Assembly: GCA_029547225.1 (NCBI GenBank)
Contig: JAKPPS010000039.1
Coordinates: 1-55,377, forward strand
Reading direction: 5' to 3'
DNA length: 55,377 bases
Source: a bacterium
GTDB taxonomy: Bacteria > Patescibacteriota > Dojkabacteria > SC72 > WJKH01
The notes beneath the pieces were generated by a model that searched no databases, was not told where the DNA came from, and saw nothing but the letters and a program-made list of their open reading frames with translations. Below are positions 52,801-55,377 of the stretch, in pieces; position 1 is the stretch's first letter; each line of letters starts with the position of its first letter. Both the position numbers and the translations under genes were made by a program.

Positions 52801-53979
52801 ATGTTTCAAAGTATTTTAGATTTTGTAATTAATATCGGATTGCTAATATTATTACTTGGCTTTTTGGTTCTAATACATGAGCTTGGTCATTTTATTTCGG
52901 CATTAATAGTAGGCGCTAAAGTCGAAGAGTTTTCTATTGGTTTTGGCCCGAAATTATTTTCAAAGAAAATAGGTGAGACAGAATTTCTTGTAAAAGTATT
53001 ACCGCTTGGTGGTTATGTCAAAATACTCGGAGAAGGAGACGAAGTTAATCCTGACGATGAGCGAAAAAAGAGCTTCAAGACTGATAGAAGTTTGAAAAGC
53101 AAGAAACCTTGGCAAAAGATTTTTGTTATGCTTGCGGGTGTAACGATGAATATTTTTCTTGCAATCATACTTTTCTATATTTTACTCATCAAATCGGGTT
53201 TCGCTTTTTATTTACCGCAGAATCTTGGAGAGATAGATTTGCCTTTTGGAAAAGTCACTCAAGAAAAATACGCTGATCTAAAATATACTCAACTTGTGGA
53301 AGGTGGTAATGCTCAGCTTGCTGGTATGCCAGATCAAGGTCTTATCAAGACAATGAATGGTGATCCAGTCTCGCTTACTTCCGAAATGCGAGATATTATT
53401 GGTCAATATAAAGGTCAAGTTGTATCAATGGTTGTATGTGATTATGAATTAGTTGTCTGTAAGGATTATTCTGTTAGTGTGACTGATGATGCACTTATTG
53501 GAATTCAATATTTCGATAATTATGCTTATAAAGTCCAATATGAATCCATAGAGAAAGTTTTCTCTGGTTTTCTTCATATCCCAAATCAGATTGTGATAAT
53601 AGGTGAGTATCTAGATTATATGTTTACCAATGCTAGAGAAACGGGAAATTACAAGGATGTTGCCGTAGAGGGTGTCTCAAGTCCTATCGCACTCTATTTT
53701 GTTATTGATTCACTCAAGAGTGATGGCATTTGGGCTTTCCTTGATATTATGGCTAATATCAGTTTTTCGCTTGCAATGGTAAATGTTTTGCCAATTCCAG
53801 CTCTCGATGGCGGTAGGGTGATATTTATTATTATTGAGGCGATAAGAAAAAAGGAGTTGGATCCAAGACTAGAGGCTCTTATTATTCAGATTAGTTTTCT
53901 TATCATGATGTTGATTATGGTTTTAGTCGTACTCAAGGATATTATCTTCATCAAAGATATTGGTGATATGTTTAAATAG
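52801..53979 (+). CDS. rseP: RseP/RasP-type M50 site-2 protease
   Basis: A 392-residue membrane metalloprotease. Zinc motif HELGHFISALIVGAK in the first helix (about 26-40), followed by EEFSIGFGPKLF; a PDZ domain in the middle (about 160-240); a third zinc ligand in NVLPIPALDGGRVIFI near the C terminus; about four membrane helices. It cleaves membrane-bound substrates such as anti-sigma factors or signal peptide remnants. It begins 17 nt after frr, in the place kept in the rpsB-tsf-pyrH-frr-uppS-cdsA-dxr-rseP order, but without the intervening genes. Confidence 0.94.
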   Translation: MFQSILDFVINIGLLILLLGFLVLIHELGHFISALIVGAKVEEFSIGFGPKLFSKKIGETEFLVKVLPLGGYVKILGEGDEVNPDDERKKSFKTDRSLKSKKPWQKIFVMLAGVTMNIFLAIILFYILLIKSGFAFYLPQNLGEIDLPFGKVTQEKYADLKYTQLVEGGNAQLAGMPDQGLIKTMNGDPVSLTSEMRDIIGQYKGQVVSMVVCDYELVVCKDYSVSVTDDALIGIQYFDNYAYKVQYESIEKVFSGFLHIPNQIVIIGEYLDYMFTNARETGNYKDVAVEGVSSPIALYFVIDSLKSDGIWAFLDIMANISFSLAMVNVLPIPALDGGRVIFIIIEAIRKKELDPRLEALIIQISFLIMMLIMVLVVLKDIIFIKDIGDMFK

Positions 53980-54164
53980 TTATAAATGTACACAGATATC
54001 GTTAATCTAGTAAATCCACACCTTTGCAGAGCTATTACTTCTGGCACTTTTGAATGCATACAAAATAGTGATTTTTCATATTCTAGGATATTGCATTTTG
54101 ATTGATTTTGGTCTATCTTCTATTAAGGGTTTGTCAAAAAACCGATAAATTCATTATTTATTAT

Positions 54165-55377
54165 ATGGCTACAGTAAGACTAACGAAGAAAGGTTTAGTA
54201 ATACTTATCATTTTGGGACTTTTGATAGTAGGCGGTGGCTCAGGCTATCTTATTTGGCGTCTAAATCAGGTAGAGAATCTTGGCAACGAGGAGAGTAGTG
54301 CAGGTGGTAATTGTAGTGCAGATGCTGATGATGGTTATTGTAATAAAGGCGCAGGAGAAAGTGCTGCTAATTGCGATGATTGCCCTCCTGTATGTGGTGA
54401 TGGTGCCTGTACTCATGAAGAAAGTTGTGGTACATGTTCAAAAGATTGTGGGGTTTGTGCATATTGTGGTGATGGATTATGTAATGGCGGAGAAATCTGT
54501 ATGGATACAGATGATGAGGATGGTAATATAGATGAGTGTGAAGATTGTGGATCATGTGATGATCGAGAAGGTTATTGTACTGTGTCTGCAACTATCTGTA
54601 ATAATGCAAAATGTTGTAGGGCGAAGTTTAGTGACAATTTCAGCTGTGCTGGTATTGCGATGGATAATCCTGGGGTCCAGTATATGGCTTTTTGCGATGC
54701 ACAAAATAATAGAGCAACTTGCTCATCAGATAGTGCAATTATGACAGCTTGTGAATGTGCTGTTCCAGATCCGAATGTTGATGGGTTGCAGAGTGGCTTG
54801 TGCGGTGGATGTAATAACCCTTGGGCGTATTATAAGCCAATACCTGATGCAGTTTGTAATGAAACATGTTACGAACCAGTAAGTGATCAAAATGGTTTAA
54901 TGTGTTGTGATGCTTGTTTACCTCCTGTTGATAAAGTCGGAGTTTGGAGAAATCCAGATTGTCGAGATGAAACAGATTGTGATTGCGGAGTCGTAGCAAA
55001 TAGTTGCGAAACAGGATATGTTGATACCGGCTGGTCACAAACAACATATTATCCCGGTGATACTGTCAAAATATCAGGATGGGCTGCTGATGTAGATGGA
55101 CTTGGAGCCTTTACTTTAGTGATAGATACAGTAGTTCAAAACAACATACCATTTGTGCTTAAAAATCATACCGAATCTTGTCAGTTGAGACCGGATATTT
55201 GTGATGCCGCGACAAATCCAGTCTATTATCAATACGCTCAAGTTTGGGAATATACTTACAAACTAGGTCCTTTAACAACGCCAGGTGATCATACTGTATC
55301 AGTATCCTGGGTTGATGCCTTAGGTAATGCTGGTGCAAATTGTACTGGTAGTAAAACACTAAAAGTCGGTCAACCAG
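54165..55377 (+). CDS. Cysteine-rich membrane-anchored surface protein (3' partial)
   Basis: The frame is open from ATG 54165 to the right edge (404 codons visible). After a basic start (MATVRLTKKG) comes a membrane helix (about 10-31), then an outer region with repeated cysteine motifs of the form CGDGxCxxxExCxxC, for example CGDGACTHEESCGTC and CGDGLCNGGEIC (about 75-115), and many more Cys up to about residue 290. A beta-rich, probably Ig-like domain follows (GDTVKISGWAADVDGLG, then SVSWVDALGNAGANC). Such Cys-rich repeats occur in secreted proteins of several bacteria and archaea; they may be held by disulfides. Function unknown. No Shine-Dalgarno is seen; the gap to rseP is 185 nt. Confidence 0.8.
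   Translation, partial: MATVRLTKKGLVILIILGLLIVGGGSGYLIWRLNQVENLGNEESSAGGNCSADADDGYCNKGAGESAANCDDCPPVCGDGACTHEESCGTCSKDCGVCAYCGDGLCNGGEICMDTDDEDGNIDECEDCGSCDDREGYCTVSATICNNAKCCRAKFSDNFSCAGIAMDNPGVQYMAFCDAQNNRATCSSDSAIMTACECAVPDPNVDGLQSGLCGGCNNPWAYYKPIPDAVCNETCYEPVSDQNGLMCCDACLPPVDKVGVWRNPDCRDETDCDCGVVANSCETGYVDTGWSQTTYYPGDTVKISGWAADVDGLGAFTLVIDTVVQNNIPFVLKNHTESCQLRPDICDAATNPVYYQYAQVWEYTYKLGPLTTPGDHTVSVSWVDALGNAGANCTGSKTLKVGQP

Noticed and set aside
1-55377. TGA recoded as glycine or tryptophan
   Set aside because: Several complete genes end in TGA at family-typical lengths (mreC, dprA, the 1185-residue protein), and tRNA-Trp has anticodon CCA only.

Overview
The window is an AT-rich bacterial chromosome segment using the standard code: several complete genes (for example mreC, dprA and the 1185-residue surface protein) end in TGA, which argues against the TGA-recoding Gracilibacteria/Absconditabacteria lineages. 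A DUF5652 small membrane protein, PEGA-domain and LytR-C-like membrane proteins, an S74-type fibre protein, many genes with the -10 box 6-8 nt before the start codon, and shortened versions of classical operons all point to a member of the Candidate Phyla Radiation (Patescibacteria). I cannot fix the lineage; presence of L1 is against those Parcubacteria that lack it.

Layout. 1-9 kb: the 3' part of a large S74/M23 surface protein, a thioredoxin-reductase-like flavoprotein, DUF5652, rlmN, tRNA-Arg, a PEGA membrane protein and trpS. 9-15 kb: a divergent MreB paralogue, an O-antigen ligase/polymerase, a DUF1704 metallopeptidase, an ATP-grasp ligase and a LytR-C-like membrane protein. 15-20 kb (minus strand): a compact cluster of cyanophycin-synthetase-like ATP-grasp, glutamate dehydrogenase and a second such ATP-grasp. 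20-27 kb: two overlapping genes for very large membrane-anchored surface proteins. 27-30 kb: a RimK-like ATP-grasp fused to a RimB-like peptidase domain, overlapping a 7TM protein. 30-39 kb: a DHH phosphoesterase, then on the minus strand the translation block tRNA-Thr, Tyr, Thr, (COG2509 flavoprotein), rpmG, tRNA-Trp, secE, nusG, rplK, rplA, rplJ, rplL, plus an M50 protease and an unexplained structured-RNA candidate. 39-44 kb: rpmB and mreB-mreC-mreD-mrdA. 44-55 kb: dprA, topA, radC, HAD, rpsB, tsf, frr, rseP and the start of a cysteine-rich secreted protein.

The most unusual content is four ATP-grasp amide-ligase-type genes within 17 kb, one pair bracketing glutamate dehydrogenase and another fused to a protease of the family that trims RimK products and coupled to a 7TM membrane protein. 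Together they suggest a glutamate-based amide-ligation system near the envelope genes. This is inference: substrates cannot be read from sequence. Other notable signals are the MreB paralogue with an altered phosphate-binding aspartate, the S74-M23 fusion, EF-Ts with two UBA-like modules, leaderless promoters, and a 143-nt foldable intergenic RNA candidate.
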